A stretch of 64,000 bases of DNA from CAWEPK01 sp049521495 (GCA_049521495.1 JBEKOT010000001.1:4124-68123); one strand, 5' to 3'. Shown: positions 51,829 through 60,707, counted from the first letter of the stretch. Made by a program: numbers and translations. The notes: generated from the letters alone by a model not told the origin.

Positions 51829-53469
51829 CTAATTTCCGGGGGCCTTGGGCCAGGCTAAAGCGGTCCTGGCCCACCCGGAGATTTTTGCGAGCAGCCTTCT
51901 CGTCTCCGGCACGCGCAAAAGAGTTGTCATGGCGAAGTATACGATGCCGTACAGTCCAAGACATCCTGCAGCGAGAGTGATCGGACTGTGCGAATGCATC
52001 GTCAGCTTTAGCCCCCAGCCGGCTGCTGCTGCGGCTGCCGCGGCGGTCCATAGCTTGGCCGCGAAGGAGATGGAGAGGCCCGTCCTGCCGATGCGGGTTT
52101 CGAGCGTATTTCGTAGCAGCGCCAACTCCAGCCATCCGGCTATTCCACCCGACGCGGTAAGTCCCACTACGCCCCATCGCGGGCTAAGGCCCAGGAACTG
52201 CGGCAGGTGCAGGGCCGATACGTATCCCAGCCCGGCAGAGAGGAGGACCCGCAACATGGCAAAACGAAGGGGAGTGCGTGTATCTCGTAGCGCATAATAG
52301 GCGGACGCATAGAGCCTGCCCGACGTGGTGGCCAACAGGCCCACAGCGTATCCGCCCAGGATAGCCCACACATAGACGGAGTCTTGCCGCCCGAACCTGC
52401 CCGTCTGGTAAATTGCCCCGGCAATGATATCCCCCAGGGCGAGAAAGCCCATAGCGGAAGGAACGACAAAAAAGGCTATCTGACGAAGGGCTGAGTTAAG
52501 ACGGTCCCTCAAGTAGGCGCCCACCTCATTGGACTCCCCCAGGGCACTCGAAAAGGCGGGCAGCTCTGCGGCAGACACGGACATACCGAAAAGGCTCACC
52601 GGCAATATATACAAGGTCTGGGCATAGACAAGCGAGGCCAGAGCGCCTGTTGGGAGGAAACTTGCAAAGAGCGTATCGACGTAGGCGCTGATCTGCACCA
52701 CGCCGCGGCTGAGGAGCATCGGCATGAAGTTGCGGACCACCGCTCGGACGTTTTTGTTCGCAAGGCCGAGCAATACCCGGAATCGACGGATGAGACGGAA
52801 AACCAGCGGAAACTGCACACCCATCTGGAGAGCGCTGCCGGCAACAGACCCCCATGCCAGGGCCTTTGTGAGTGAGACCGGCTCCAGGCGGCCCCCGAAT
52901 GCGACCAGCGAGACGATCATCATCAGGTTCCAGGCTACAGGAGCGGAGTAGGAAAGGAAGAATCGCCGATGACTGTTGAGAACCCCAAGGCACCAGGCCG
53001 AAATCGCCAGCAGCCCTGCGCCGGGGAAGAGAATGCGCACGAGACTGACCGTGGCCTGGAGCTTGGCGCCCCTGAACCCAGGTGCAATTAAGTCCGTCAA
53101 GACCGGCGCGGCCAGTACACCGATGAGAACCAGGCACGACATGGTGAGGGCAAGGAGACAGAAGACCGCACAGGCGACGTCGTCAGCCTCGTCTTCCGCT
53201 TTACGGGCAAGGAGATTGGCATAGGCAGGGATAAAGGAAGCGGACAACGCCCCTTCGCCGAAGAGATTCTGGAGGAGATTTGGGATCCGGAAGGCCGCCC
53301 GGAAAACGTCGGCCGCGTCGGAGCTTCCGAAGTAGTATGCAAAAACGCGATCCCTCAACAAACCGGCGATGCGGCTGAGCAAGATGCCCGATGCCACCAG
53401 CGCTGCGTGGTGATTTGCCTCCTTCCGCTCGCCCTTCGAAGGCCGGGCCTTGCTGCCGAGGACCGTCAC
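51829..53469 (-). CDS. murJ: lipid II flippase MurJ
   Basis: 546-residue MOP-family protein with about 14 membrane helices. Characteristic blocks: GILLSRIAGLLRDRVFAYYFG, ADVFRAAFRIPNLLQNLFGEGALSASFIP, and later GLLATTSGRLYASAYYALRDTRTPLRFA. It flips lipid II for peptidoglycan synthesis, matching the mreB gene nearby. Start taken as GTG 53469, with AAAGGTG upstream. The gene is divergent from the HMA-like gene. Transcription unit upstream of gntR on the same strand. Confidence 0.94.
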   Translation of the reverse strand: MTVLGSKARPSKGERKEANHHAALVASGILLSRIAGLLRDRVFAYYFGSSDAADVFRAAFRIPNLLQNLFGEGALSASFIPAYANLLARKAEDEADDVACAVFCLLALTMSCLVLIGVLAAPVLTDLIAPGFRGAKLQATVSLVRILFPGAGLLAISAWCLGVLNSHRRFFLSYSAPVAWNLMMIVSLVAFGGRLEPVSLTKALAWGSVAGSALQMGVQFPLVFRLIRRFRVLLGLANKNVRAVVRNFMPMLLSRGVVQISAYVDTLFASFLPTGALASLVYAQTLYILPVSLFGMSVSAAELPAFSSALGESNEVGAYLRDRLNSALRQIAFFVVPSAMGFLALGDIIAGAIYQTGRFGRQDSVYVWAILGGYAVGLLATTSGRLYASAYYALRDTRTPLRFAMLRVLLSAGLGYVSALHLPQFLGLSPRWGVVGLTASGGIAGWLELALLRNTLETRIGRTGLSISFAAKLWTAAAAAAAAGWGLKLTMHSHSPITLAAGCLGLYGIVYFAMTTLLRVPETRRLLAKISGWARTALAWPKAPGN

Positions 53470-53564
53470 CGGCCGCTCACCTTTCCCCGGCAGATTGTAT
53501 CTTCACCGGGCAGTACCGATCCACCATCGTCGGAGTCTACACCTTTTGCTCGCGGCCTGTCAAT

Positions 53565-53595
53565 TTGTGCACTTCCTCACTCTTCGAGCTATAAT
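53565..53595 (+). promoter_or_regulatory. promoter with perfect -10 box
   Basis: TTGTGC, 19 bases, TATAAT. The -10 box is consensus but the spacer is long. It would drive the HMA-like gene at 53635 with a leader of about 33 bases containing GAGGAGGAG. Confidence 0.5.
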
Positions 53596-53634
53596 AAAGA
53601 TGACGTTCAATCTAAGAGTCGAGGAGGAGTCTAT

Positions 53635-53955
53635 ATGGACTATTACATGGCCGATACTCCGGGGCGATTAAGGATCGAGAGCCGGGCCCTCAAGTCCGGC
53701 AGTCCCGATTTTGAGAAATTCAGCGATTTCATCGCCCGTATCCCTGGCGTCTCCTCGGTCAAGGTCAGACAGGAGATCGGCAGCGCCACGATCCTCTATG
53801 ACCCAGAAAAGCTCGATCATACAAAGCTCATCGAAGCCCTCGACAAAAGCGGCTATTTCGACCATTCAAAGGCAAAGACGCCGGATGACTACCTTGACGA
53901 AGGGATCGAGAAAGCGGAAAAAATCGTGGCGGACGTGATCGAGAGCGAGCTTTAG
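53635..53955 (+). CDS. solo HMA-like domain protein without metal-binding cysteines
   Basis: 106 residues: a ferredoxin-like HMA fold (PGRLRIESRAL, FSDFIARIPGVSSVKV, GSATILYDPEKLDHTKLIEALDKSGYF) plus a helical acidic tail. The metal-binding M-x-C-x-x-C loop is absent; in its place is PGRLRI, the same G-R-x-R-[LIV] pattern found in the HMA_2-type protein and in the N-terminus of the ATPase encoded nearby on the other strand. Likely a partner of that system. GAGGAGGAG precedes ATG 53635 and excludes the longer frame. Confidence 0.8.
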   Translation: MDYYMADTPGRLRIESRALKSGSPDFEKFSDFIARIPGVSSVKVRQEIGSATILYDPEKLDHTKLIEALDKSGYFDHSKAKTPDDYLDEGIEKAEKIVADVIESEL

Positions 53956-54113
53956 AGGCCCTCAATCTTTTTACAGGGGGGAATCGGGCATGGGGCCGGG
54001 ACCGCACGGAGGCGGCTGATGTTCAATGCCGCCCGCAAAAATCCCATGCTTATCTCCTTTGTCACATTCTGGGGATAGACGACGGACATGTCAAGGCTGT
54101 CGCGGGTTACTTT

Positions 54114-54141
54114 GACCCTTCAAAGGCAATCACGAAGGGTC
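54114..54141 (+). terminator. possible terminator hairpin
   Basis: GACCCTTC (54114-54121) and GAAGGGTC (54134-54141) form a perfect 8-base stem with a 12-base loop, followed on the plus strand by the T-rich GGTAAATTTTCTTTT. It lies between the convergent HMA-like and DUF445 genes and could serve both. Confidence 0.45.
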
Positions 54142-54154
54142 GGTAAATTTTCTT

Positions 54155-55228
54155 TTACCCGAGACCCCTGAAGACGAAAGAGAGAAGATAGATAAGGAGA
54201 CCTGCCAGCCCGCCCACAATCGTGCCGTTGATCCTTATCCACTGAAGGTCCTTGCCCACGTACAGCTCGATCCGTCTGCTCGTTGCCTCGGGGTCCCATT
54301 TTTTGACCGTCTCCGAGATGAAAAGCGCGAAAAGCTCCTTGTTCTCGTCCACGGCCTCCGATACCAATGTGCGCAAGCCCCGGTTGATCCTTTCCTTCAG
54401 GTCTTCATCCGCGAGCGCCTTTTGTCCCGCGTCCCGGATGAAGGCAGCGACCTGTTGAACGAAATCCGAATCGGGATTCGCGAGATCCCTCATAATCTTC
54501 TCTTTGAGAATCTTCCAGACAAGAGGCGTATAAACCGGCTTATCGGCGGTGGCTTCCGCCGCCCCGCCGCCGTTCCCGTGGGTCCGGCCTCCGGCTGCTC
54601 TTTGATAGAGGGAACGGCCTTGTTTCCGAATCCCCGATAGGGCTTGACCGACGGAAGCGAGGACCCGGCGAAAAAGAGGCAGGTTCACGCTGTCGAGACC
54701 TCCCCTTCCTTCGCTATCAGGGCTACCGCCTTGGCCTCGAAGGAGGGGCGGGATATATTCGGCCGCCGCTCTCGCAATGAAGCGGGCGTTGCCCGCATCG
54801 GAAAGCCAGGCGGTCAGAAAGCCTGCGAGGTCGACGGTCGCCATCTTTTTTTCGAGAAGATCTCTCGTGAGGAAGTTCTCCTTGATGAAACGGGCAAGGC
54901 TTTCCCCTATTCTGTCCCTGTTTCGCGGGATGACGGCTGTCCGGGGTATGGGCAGGTTAAGGGGGTGCCGGAAAAGGGCCACCACAGCGAACCAATCGGC
55001 AAGGGCTCCTATCGTCCCTGCCTCGCTGAAGGCCGCGACGAACCCGAGAAGGGGATACCGTGACTGGAGCATCCGGGAGACCCAGCAGACAACGGCCATG
55101 AGGACGAGGAGGCCCGTTGCGAAAAGCTTCATCCGCTTTAAGGATCTCTCCTGCTCCCTTCCGAATTCCGCCGTCCGGCTCATCTTGGGAATAGCATACT
55201 CTTCTTGCACTTTATGTCTACCTTTCAT
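54155..55228 (-). CDS. DUF445 membrane protein
   Basis: About 357 residues. N-terminal hydrophobic segments (LFATGLLVLMAVVCWVSRML, GFVAAFSEAGTIGALADWFAVVALF), the DUF445 block RHPLNLPIPRTAVIPRNRDRIGESLARFIKENFL, a long helical body, and a C-terminal anchor IVGGLAGLLIYLLSFVF preceded by QWIRINGTIVGG. The family is conserved but uncharacterised. Last gene of the minus-strand ATPase/MetK operon, 15 bases after metK. The start is uncertain: ATG 55228 is used, ATG 55183 is possible; neither has a good ribosome site. Confidence 0.83.
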   Translation of the reverse strand: MKGRHKVQEEYAIPKMSRTAEFGREQERSLKRMKLFATGLLVLMAVVCWVSRMLQSRYPLLGFVAAFSEAGTIGALADWFAVVALFRHPLNLPIPRTAVIPRNRDRIGESLARFIKENFLTRDLLEKKMATVDLAGFLTAWLSDAGNARFIARAAAEYIPPLLRGQGGSPDSEGRGGLDSVNLPLFRRVLASVGQALSGIRKQGRSLYQRAAGGRTHGNGGGAAEATADKPVYTPLVWKILKEKIMRDLANPDSDFVQQVAAFIRDAGQKALADEDLKERINRGLRTLVSEAVDENKELFALFISETVKKWDPEATSRRIELYVGKDLQWIRINGTIVGGLAGLLIYLLSFVFRGLG

Positions 55229-55243
55229 CAAGTCAGTCGAGGT

Positions 55244-56437
55244 CTACGAGCCGGACTGGAGGAGGTGGGCCTTGTCCGTCACCTCCCAGGGGAGACCAAT
55301 ATCCATGCGCCCTACATGGCCGTAAGAGGCCAGGCGCCGATAGAAGCCGCCCTTGACGGTCGAAGGGAGATAGCGGAGGTTGAACTGCCGGAGAATGGCT
55401 GCAGGACGAAAGTCAAGGTGGCGCTCGACGCGGGCCGCGATCTCGTCGTCCGGTATCTTCCCGGTGCCGAAGGTCTCCACCTGTATGCTCACAGGTTGCG
55501 CAAGTCCTATGGAATAGCTCAAGAGGACTTCGCATTCCTCGGCAAGTCCGGCGGCTACCACATTCTTCGCGGCGTACCTCGCGGCATAAGCCCCGGTGCG
55601 GTCGATCCGGAGCGGGTCTTTGCCGCTGAGGGCGGCGCCGCTGTGGCGCGAATACTCGCCGTAGGTATCGATGGCGTTCTTTCTGCCCGTGAGACCACTG
55701 TGGACCGAGGGGCCGCCGCCGTAAAAAAGGCCGTCAGGGTTCATGAATATCCGTGTTCTCTCATCCGGCCTGAAGGGCTCGTCTGCAAAGACCGGCGCGA
55801 CGACCGCCTCGGTGAGGCCGTCCCGGAGGCCCTTGAGCGTTGTATCCTGCCTCGTGGTACTGGCAATGACAGTGATGCTGTGGATGCGGCTCGGCCTCCG
55901 GCCCTCGTACTCCACTGCCACCTGGGTCCAGCCGTCCGGTCCAAGGTCGGGGAGCATCTTCCGCAGGCGGACAGAAGTGAGCCTACGCGCCAACTTATGG
56001 GCGAGCCATATGGGAAGGGGCATGAACGCCGGCGTCTGGGTGCAGGCAAAGCCGAATATGGTCGCCTGGTTGCGGACAACAACACGGTCGATCTCGTCGT
56101 ATGTGAGGTTCTTCTCGTCGAACCGGCTGTACTCGTCAGGCGGCATCTCGCGGAGGCTGGTTACTACAGTACACGTCTTCGCGTTGAACTGGGGCTCAGC
56201 ATAGCCTACCTGGTCGATAACCTCACGGGCGATATAGGGGAAATCGACGGGGTTGGGCGTATCGAACCTCGCCGCAATGAAGACGATAGCGTTCGAGACT
56301 GCGCACTCCGCCACCACGCGGGCATAGGGATCGCGCCTGAGAATGTGGTCGACAAAGGCGTCGCTGATCTGGTCGCACAGCTTGTCGGGGTGCCCCTCCG
56401 TAACCGATTCCGAAGTGAATACGAATGGTCTCTTCAC
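55244..56437 (-). CDS. metK: S-adenosylmethionine synthetase, variant subfamily
   Basis: 397 residues aligning end to end with MetK, which makes SAM from methionine and ATP. Conserved: SVTEGHPDKLCDQISDA (His16, Asp18), GLTGRK (Arg252, Lys253), SGKDP (Lys273) and GAYAARYAAKN. Two catalytic regions differ: the GAGDQG methionine-binding motif reads VRNQATIFGFA at 121-131, and the Lys of the PDxK-x-QV segment (Lys165 in E. coli) is Trp170. The first change is, to my recollection, shared by a subfamily in related bacteria; the second may be specific. It overlaps the ATPase stop by four bases, an unusual place for metK. Confidence 0.85.
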   Translation of the reverse strand: MKRPFVFTSESVTEGHPDKLCDQISDAFVDHILRRDPYARVVAECAVSNAIVFIAARFDTPNPVDFPYIAREVIDQVGYAEPQFNAKTCTVVTSLREMPPDEYSRFDEKNLTYDEIDRVVVRNQATIFGFACTQTPAFMPLPIWLAHKLARRLTSVRLRKMLPDLGPDGWTQVAVEYEGRRPSRIHSITVIASTTRQDTTLKGLRDGLTEAVVAPVFADEPFRPDERTRIFMNPDGLFYGGGPSVHSGLTGRKNAIDTYGEYSRHSGAALSGKDPLRIDRTGAYAARYAAKNVVAAGLAEECEVLLSYSIGLAQPVSIQVETFGTGKIPDDEIAARVERHLDFRPAAILRQFNLRYLPSTVKGGFYRRLASYGHVGRMDIGLPWEVTDKAHLLQSGS

Positions 56438-59400
56438 ACGTCGCCCCGCGTGCCCTTCTTTATGGCTTCGTTGACAAAGAGGGGAAGAACTGCCCCTCCT
56501 CCCGTGATAAGACCGTCGACGATGCCTATGCGACTGATGCCGAGGAGGTTTCGGAGGCCTGGAACAGCCATGGCGACGCCCTGGAGGATGAAGGTGCCTA
56601 TGAGAGCGCCCGTCAGGTAGCGGTTCGGCGCCAGTCTCCCCTTGTCAAAGATCGTCCTTTCCTCCGAGCGGCAGGTCAGCGCATGGAGAAGCTGGCCCAC
56701 TGTAAGGCTCAAAAAAGCCATTGTGCCCGCCCGGGGCCCCTGGCCGTAACGGGCAACGCCGTATCCGTAAGCACCTAGGGAGCCTGCCGAGATAACGGCC
56801 CCCTCCCTCAGCATCTTTTTCAGGCTGGCCGGCTGAAGGATTTCCTCCGCGGGGTCCCTGGGGGGACGGAGCAGGACGTCCGGCTCAGGCTGCTCCATGG
56901 CAAGGGCAAGACCTGGAAAAATGTCGGAAACGAGGTTGATCCAGAGGAACTGCATTGCGGTCAAGGGCTCTCCGAGCCCGGCCGTAATGGAGACGGTGGT
57001 AACCATGATCTCGCTCATGTTGGTCGAGAGCAGGTAGTGGAGCGCCTTCCTGATATTGTTGTATATGGTGCGCCCCTCGCTGATCGCGACCAGCATGGTC
57101 TCCAGGTCATCGTTCTCAAGCACTATGTCCGCCACCTCTCGGGCCACGTCGGTGCCTGTATGACCCATCGCGATGCCGATGGCGGCGGCTTTCAGGGCAG
57201 GCCCGTCGTTGATGCCGTCGCCGGTCATACCCACGACCTTGCCTTGCTCCTGGAGGACCTGCAAGATCTGGAGCTTGTGAGCAGGACTTACTCTGGCGAA
57301 AACGTGAAGCCCGGAGGTGAGGCCTTTGAGCACCTCGGGCTGCATTCCGGCCAAATGGCGCGAATCGAGGATGCGGACATCCCCGCCGCCTGCAAGGTCC
57401 AGCTCCTTCGCTACCGCATATGCAGTGGCGCTCTGGTCGCCTGTGATCATGACCGTGTCGATCCCTGCCTTGTGAAAGCCGGCGATGAGGTCCTTGACGC
57501 CATGCCGTACGGGGTCGGTCATGCCGACCATGCCGAGCCACGTCATGTCCCTCACGGCGATGTCGCCGTTTTCCAAAAGGACAAGGCTGCTGTCCGAGAG
57601 CGATCGGGCAAGCCCGAGCACCCTGAGACTCTGGCCGGCCATCTCTTCATTGGCTGCCTGGATGTCGCTTCTCGCATCTTCTGACAGGGGAAGACGGGCT
57701 CCGTCCTTCATGTACCAGGCGCATCCCGCCAGAACTTCGGGAGGGCTCCCCTTCATAGCCAGAAGGCGTTTCGCGCTGTTGCGGATGGAGTGGACCGTCA
57801 TCATGACGTTCCTCGTCTCGGATCTATGTATGATGTTGACGAGGGCAAAGGATTCCCTTAACTCCTGCACATTGACCCCTGCGTTCAGAGCTAGGTGGAT
57901 GAGGGCGTTTTCAGTCGGGGACCCCGTAACGGAGTAAGTCCCGTCGGCGCCGAATACCTCGCTCTCGTTGCAGAGGGCGCCCACGTGAAGGAGCATCAAC
58001 AGCTCCTCGCAGCCGTACGGGTTAATCTCCCCATTCGGGCAGGCGAATCTGCCGTCCCTCACGTGCATGTGGTAAGGGCTCGTGAAAAGCCGGGTCACCG
58101 TCATCCTGTTGAGCGTCAACGTACCTGTTTTGTCGAGGCATATGGTCTGGACGGACCCCAGGGTCTCGATGGCCTCGAGGCGCCTAACCAGGACATGGTG
58201 TCTGCGCATGCTCCTTATGCCAAGTCCAAGGGCAGTCGTGGCAACGGTGGGGAGACCCTCGGGAACGGCTGCAACAGCGAGGGCGATTGACGATTTCAGC
58301 ATCCGGAGTAAACCATAGCCTCTCAATATACCCGCGAGGAATACGATTGCGCAGACAGCCGAGCTCATTATGGCGAGTTTTGTGCCCATGCGGCCCAGCT
58401 GAAGCTCCATGGGTGTGGCCGGGGCTCTTGCCTCGCCCATGAGTATCTGGATGCGGCCGGTCTCCGTGTAAGGGCCCGTTGCGACTGCAACCGCAAGACC
58501 CTGCCCGCCCGTTACAAGGGTCCCCATATAGACCATATTTGTTCTGTCGGCCAGAGGGAGGTCGGCGTCTTCCAGGACTTCGGTTGTCTTGTGGGCAGGC
58601 ATGCTCTCGCCTGTAAGGGCCGATTCGTCCACACTCAGATGACTCGCGGCAATGAGTCTCGCGTCCGCAGCTACATAACTTCCCGGCCGAAGCACAAGCA
58701 GGTCTCCGGGCACCACCTCCTCTACGCCTGTCTGCACTATCTCCCCGTCCCGCTTTACGAGGGCGGCAGGCCTTACAAGATTCTTGAGGGAGCTGATGAT
58801 CTTCTCCGACCGGCTCTCAGTCACGTAGCCTATGGAGGCGTTGATCGCCACCACGCCCATGATCACAACCGCATCGGCAAGGCCGCCGGTCAACAGGGAT
58901 AGGCCGGCCGCTACGCCGAGAAGCAGCACCGGAAAGCTCTTGAACTGCTCTGCCAGGATGGACCAGGCGGAGCGAGGCACCGATTCGGGGAGTATGTTGG
59001 GGCCGAAGCGCTTGAGGTTTTCTCTATAAGCCTTCGGGGTAAGCCCTGTGTCAGGGCTTACCCCGAAGGCGGTGAGCGCCTCGCGCGGCTGACGAAGGTG
59101 CCATGAACTGTAGTCCTGCGCTTCTTTCGCCGGACAAGGCCGCTTCTTTGAAGTCCCGGCCGGCACGGCCGGCCTGGCGGGAAACGGTAGTCTTAGAGGG
59201 CGGCTACCCTCGTCAGCATCGACGCGGGACGGCAGAAGTCCGCCCAGCTCTTTTTCGATCTCACGGGCTGTTCTGGAGGCGTTGTGGATAACGAGGACAT
59301 TGCCGGTAAGGGGACTTGCCGATACATGGGTTATATCGACATTCTTCGACAGCCTTTCTTCCAGATGCCTCTTCAGCTCGTGCGACCCGTAGAGTCCTTC

Positions 59401-59451
59401 GACCTTTAAGCGGACCCTTCCGCGGACAGCGGCGTGAACTATCTGGACCAA
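56434..59451 (-). CDS. P2-type cation-transporting ATPase with HMA-like N-terminus
   Basis: 1005 residues. Residues 1-75 form an HMA-like domain without cysteines (RGRVRLKV), then a Pro/Arg linker. The ATPase core has the cation-ATPase N motif (SPDTGLTPKAYRENLKRFGPN), actuator loop SALTGESMP, helix M4 VAAVPEGLPT as in Ca2+ pumps, phosphorylation site ICLDKTGTLT (Asp440), MTGDGINDGPALKAA, and M6 WINLVSDIFPGLALAMEQPEPD. M4 and M6 point to Ca2+, Mg2+ or Mn2+ rather than soft heavy metals. Coupled to the variant metK (ATGA overlap). A 19-base perfect palindrome lies in its 5' part. Confidence 0.93.
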   Translation of the reverse strand: MVQIVHAAVRGRVRLKVEGLYGSHELKRHLEERLSKNVDITHVSASPLTGNVLVIHNASRTAREIEKELGGLLPSRVDADEGSRPLRLPFPARPAVPAGTSKKRPCPAKEAQDYSSWHLRQPREALTAFGVSPDTGLTPKAYRENLKRFGPNILPESVPRSAWSILAEQFKSFPVLLLGVAAGLSLLTGGLADAVVIMGVVAINASIGYVTESRSEKIISSLKNLVRPAALVKRDGEIVQTGVEEVVPGDLLVLRPGSYVAADARLIAASHLSVDESALTGESMPAHKTTEVLEDADLPLADRTNMVYMGTLVTGGQGLAVAVATGPYTETGRIQILMGEARAPATPMELQLGRMGTKLAIMSSAVCAIVFLAGILRGYGLLRMLKSSIALAVAAVPEGLPTVATTALGLGIRSMRRHHVLVRRLEAIETLGSVQTICLDKTGTLTLNRMTVTRLFTSPYHMHVRDGRFACPNGEINPYGCEELLMLLHVGALCNESEVFGADGTYSVTGSPTENALIHLALNAGVNVQELRESFALVNIIHRSETRNVMMTVHSIRNSAKRLLAMKGSPPEVLAGCAWYMKDGARLPLSEDARSDIQAANEEMAGQSLRVLGLARSLSDSSLVLLENGDIAVRDMTWLGMVGMTDPVRHGVKDLIAGFHKAGIDTVMITGDQSATAYAVAKELDLAGGGDVRILDSRHLAGMQPEVLKGLTSGLHVFARVSPAHKLQILQVLQEQGKVVGMTGDGINDGPALKAAAIGIAMGHTGTDVAREVADIVLENDDLETMLVAISEGRTIYNNIRKALHYLLSTNMSEIMVTTVSITAGLGEPLTAMQFLWINLVSDIFPGLALAMEQPEPDVLLRPPRDPAEEILQPASLKKMLREGAVISAGSLGAYGYGVARYGQGPRAGTMAFLSLTVGQLLHALTCRSEERTIFDKGRLAPNRYLTGALIGTFILQGVAMAVPGLRNLLGISRIGIVDGLITGGGAVLPLFVNEAIKKGTRGDV
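59030..59070. repeat. 19-base perfect inverted repeat inside the ATPase gene
   Basis: The arm from 59030 to 59048 is the exact reverse complement of 59052-59070, with a three-base loop (TGT). It encodes residues around FGVSPDTGLTPKA of the cation-ATPase N motif. Such a stem in coding sequence is far beyond chance expectation and would form a very stable mRNA or cruciform hairpin. Confidence 0.9.
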
Positions 59452-59454
59452 GGA

Positions 59455-60153
59455 CTACTCTTTCGTCTTCCGTCTTTGATCGGCCGGTTTTTCTGCTTCG
59501 GACGGCGTGCTCTTTTCCGGACGCCCCGACGGCGGAGGACCCGCAGGCGGTTTCGCGGGAAAAGCGGCTCCTGCCAGGTCTCTCACGCCCTCCGCCACAC
59601 CGGCTAGCATCCCCCTTACGGCCTTGGCCGCTGTCACCCCTATGGTGCCTGCTGCTTCGATGGCCCCTCCGACTGCGACTTTCGCCATGTCTTCGGCGCT
59701 AACTCCGATCTCTTTCGCCGCCTCGATGACACCGTCGACTGCGCGTCTTGCAACAAGGGAAACATCGGCGCCGACTTCCGAAGCCCCTTTAACCGCACCC
59801 TTCACCGTCTGGCTTGCCATCCCTACCACATCTCCGCCCACGTCTCCGACGCCCATGATAATGCCTTTGGTGACGCTCTTCGTGCTAAGGATGAGGCCTG
59901 TCCCCACCTCCTCCGTCGCCCTTATCGCGCCTTTGACAACCTCTGTCGTAAGGTTGAGGCTCATGCCCGCCAGATCCGCGCTGAGCTTGAGACTGTCGGC
60001 AACGGTGTTCCTGACGAGGCTCACGATGTCCGCCTCGATCTCGTTGAGACCCTTCAGACTTCGGACCACGCCCTCTTTTACCGCAGCCCCGGCCCGTCCA
60101 AGGTCTGCCTCAGTCGAGCCTTTCGTTTCGCCTGCCTGTGTTTTCGGATCCAC
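59455..60153 (-). CDS. 22-residue amphipathic-repeat protein
   Basis: 232 residues. From residue 29 to about 192 the protein is an unbroken series of 22-residue repeats: the position after V-x recurs at 31, 53, 75, 97, 119, 141, 163 and 185, with consensus V-x-G-A-I-x-A-A-x-E-[VI]-G. Small and hydrophobic residues alternate with Lys/Glu, as in apolipoprotein or alpha-synuclein 11/22-mers that lie on membranes. The tail (199-232) is Pro/Lys/Glu-rich. No catalytic motif. GTG 60153 is fixed by AAGGAGG six bases upstream. It ends three bases before the ATPase gene. Function unknown; a peripheral membrane coat or scaffold is inferred. Confidence 0.8.
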   Translation of the reverse strand: MDPKTQAGETKGSTEADLGRAGAAVKEGVVRSLKGLNEIEADIVSLVRNTVADSLKLSADLAGMSLNLTTEVVKGAIRATEEVGTGLILSTKSVTKGIIMGVGDVGGDVVGMASQTVKGAVKGASEVGADVSLVARRAVDGVIEAAKEIGVSAEDMAKVAVGGAIEAAGTIGVTAAKAVRGMLAGVAEGVRDLAGAAFPAKPPAGPPPSGRPEKSTPSEAEKPADQRRKTKE

Positions 60154-60200
60154 TCGGTACCTCCTTCTTCCTGATTTTCTTTGCGGCGGGCTCTCACGGC

Positions 60201-60707
60201 CTATAGTAACGACTTTTCCTTCTCCCCGCTGTCCCTGCCCGATTTGCCGAATATCCCAAGAGCGTACCAGAATGCCGTATACCATGCCGGCGCAGCAAAG
60301 TTGCCTCGCGCTATCTGATAGACGCCGGCTATTACAAGGGCAAGAAAGGCCAGGCCTGCCAGATCGACGCTCCGTCCCGTCATCCCCTTGATGCGTCCGT
60401 CGATTGAGCCGAAGAGGGTAGAGACGGAATCGTGGAGGGTCGTGACCTTTCCTTCCGGGTCCTCCCGTACGAAGAAGAGATCGCGTGAACCGGGAGCTTC
60501 CATGATTTCTCCGATTGGAACTCTGTGGTGCACGAGGATGCTCGCCGTCCGCGGCGAGACTTCGACCCGCTCCACCCCCTCCATTGCGGAAAGGGCATCC
60601 CGTACCGAAGCAAAGTATATGTCGTCACCTTTTCTTGAAGGCACGCGCAGCCGGAACCTTCCCGCCATCCGGTGTGTGAAGAAGGCATCGGGAATCATAG
60701 GACGCAC
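60201..60707 (-). CDS. HMA_2-type domain membrane protein
   Basis: 168 residues. The N-terminal 80 form a cysteine-less HMA-like domain: AGRFRLRV replaces the metal loop, followed by ALSAMEGVERVEVSPRTASILVHH. The C-terminal half has two hydrophobic segments (VDLAGLAFLALVIAGVYQIA, WYTAFWYALGIFG), so it is an inner-membrane protein with a cytoplasmic HMA-like head, then a charged tail. GTG 60707 overlaps the stop of the DUF5132 gene by one base; an ATG three codons later is an alternative start. Probably a partner of the ATPase, whose N-terminus is of the same type. Confidence 0.8.
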   Translation of the reverse strand: MRPMIPDAFFTHRMAGRFRLRVPSRKGDDIYFASVRDALSAMEGVERVEVSPRTASILVHHRVPIGEIMEAPGSRDLFFVREDPEGKVTTLHDSVSTLFGSIDGRIKGMTGRSVDLAGLAFLALVIAGVYQIARGNFAAPAWYTAFWYALGIFGKSGRDSGEKEKSLL

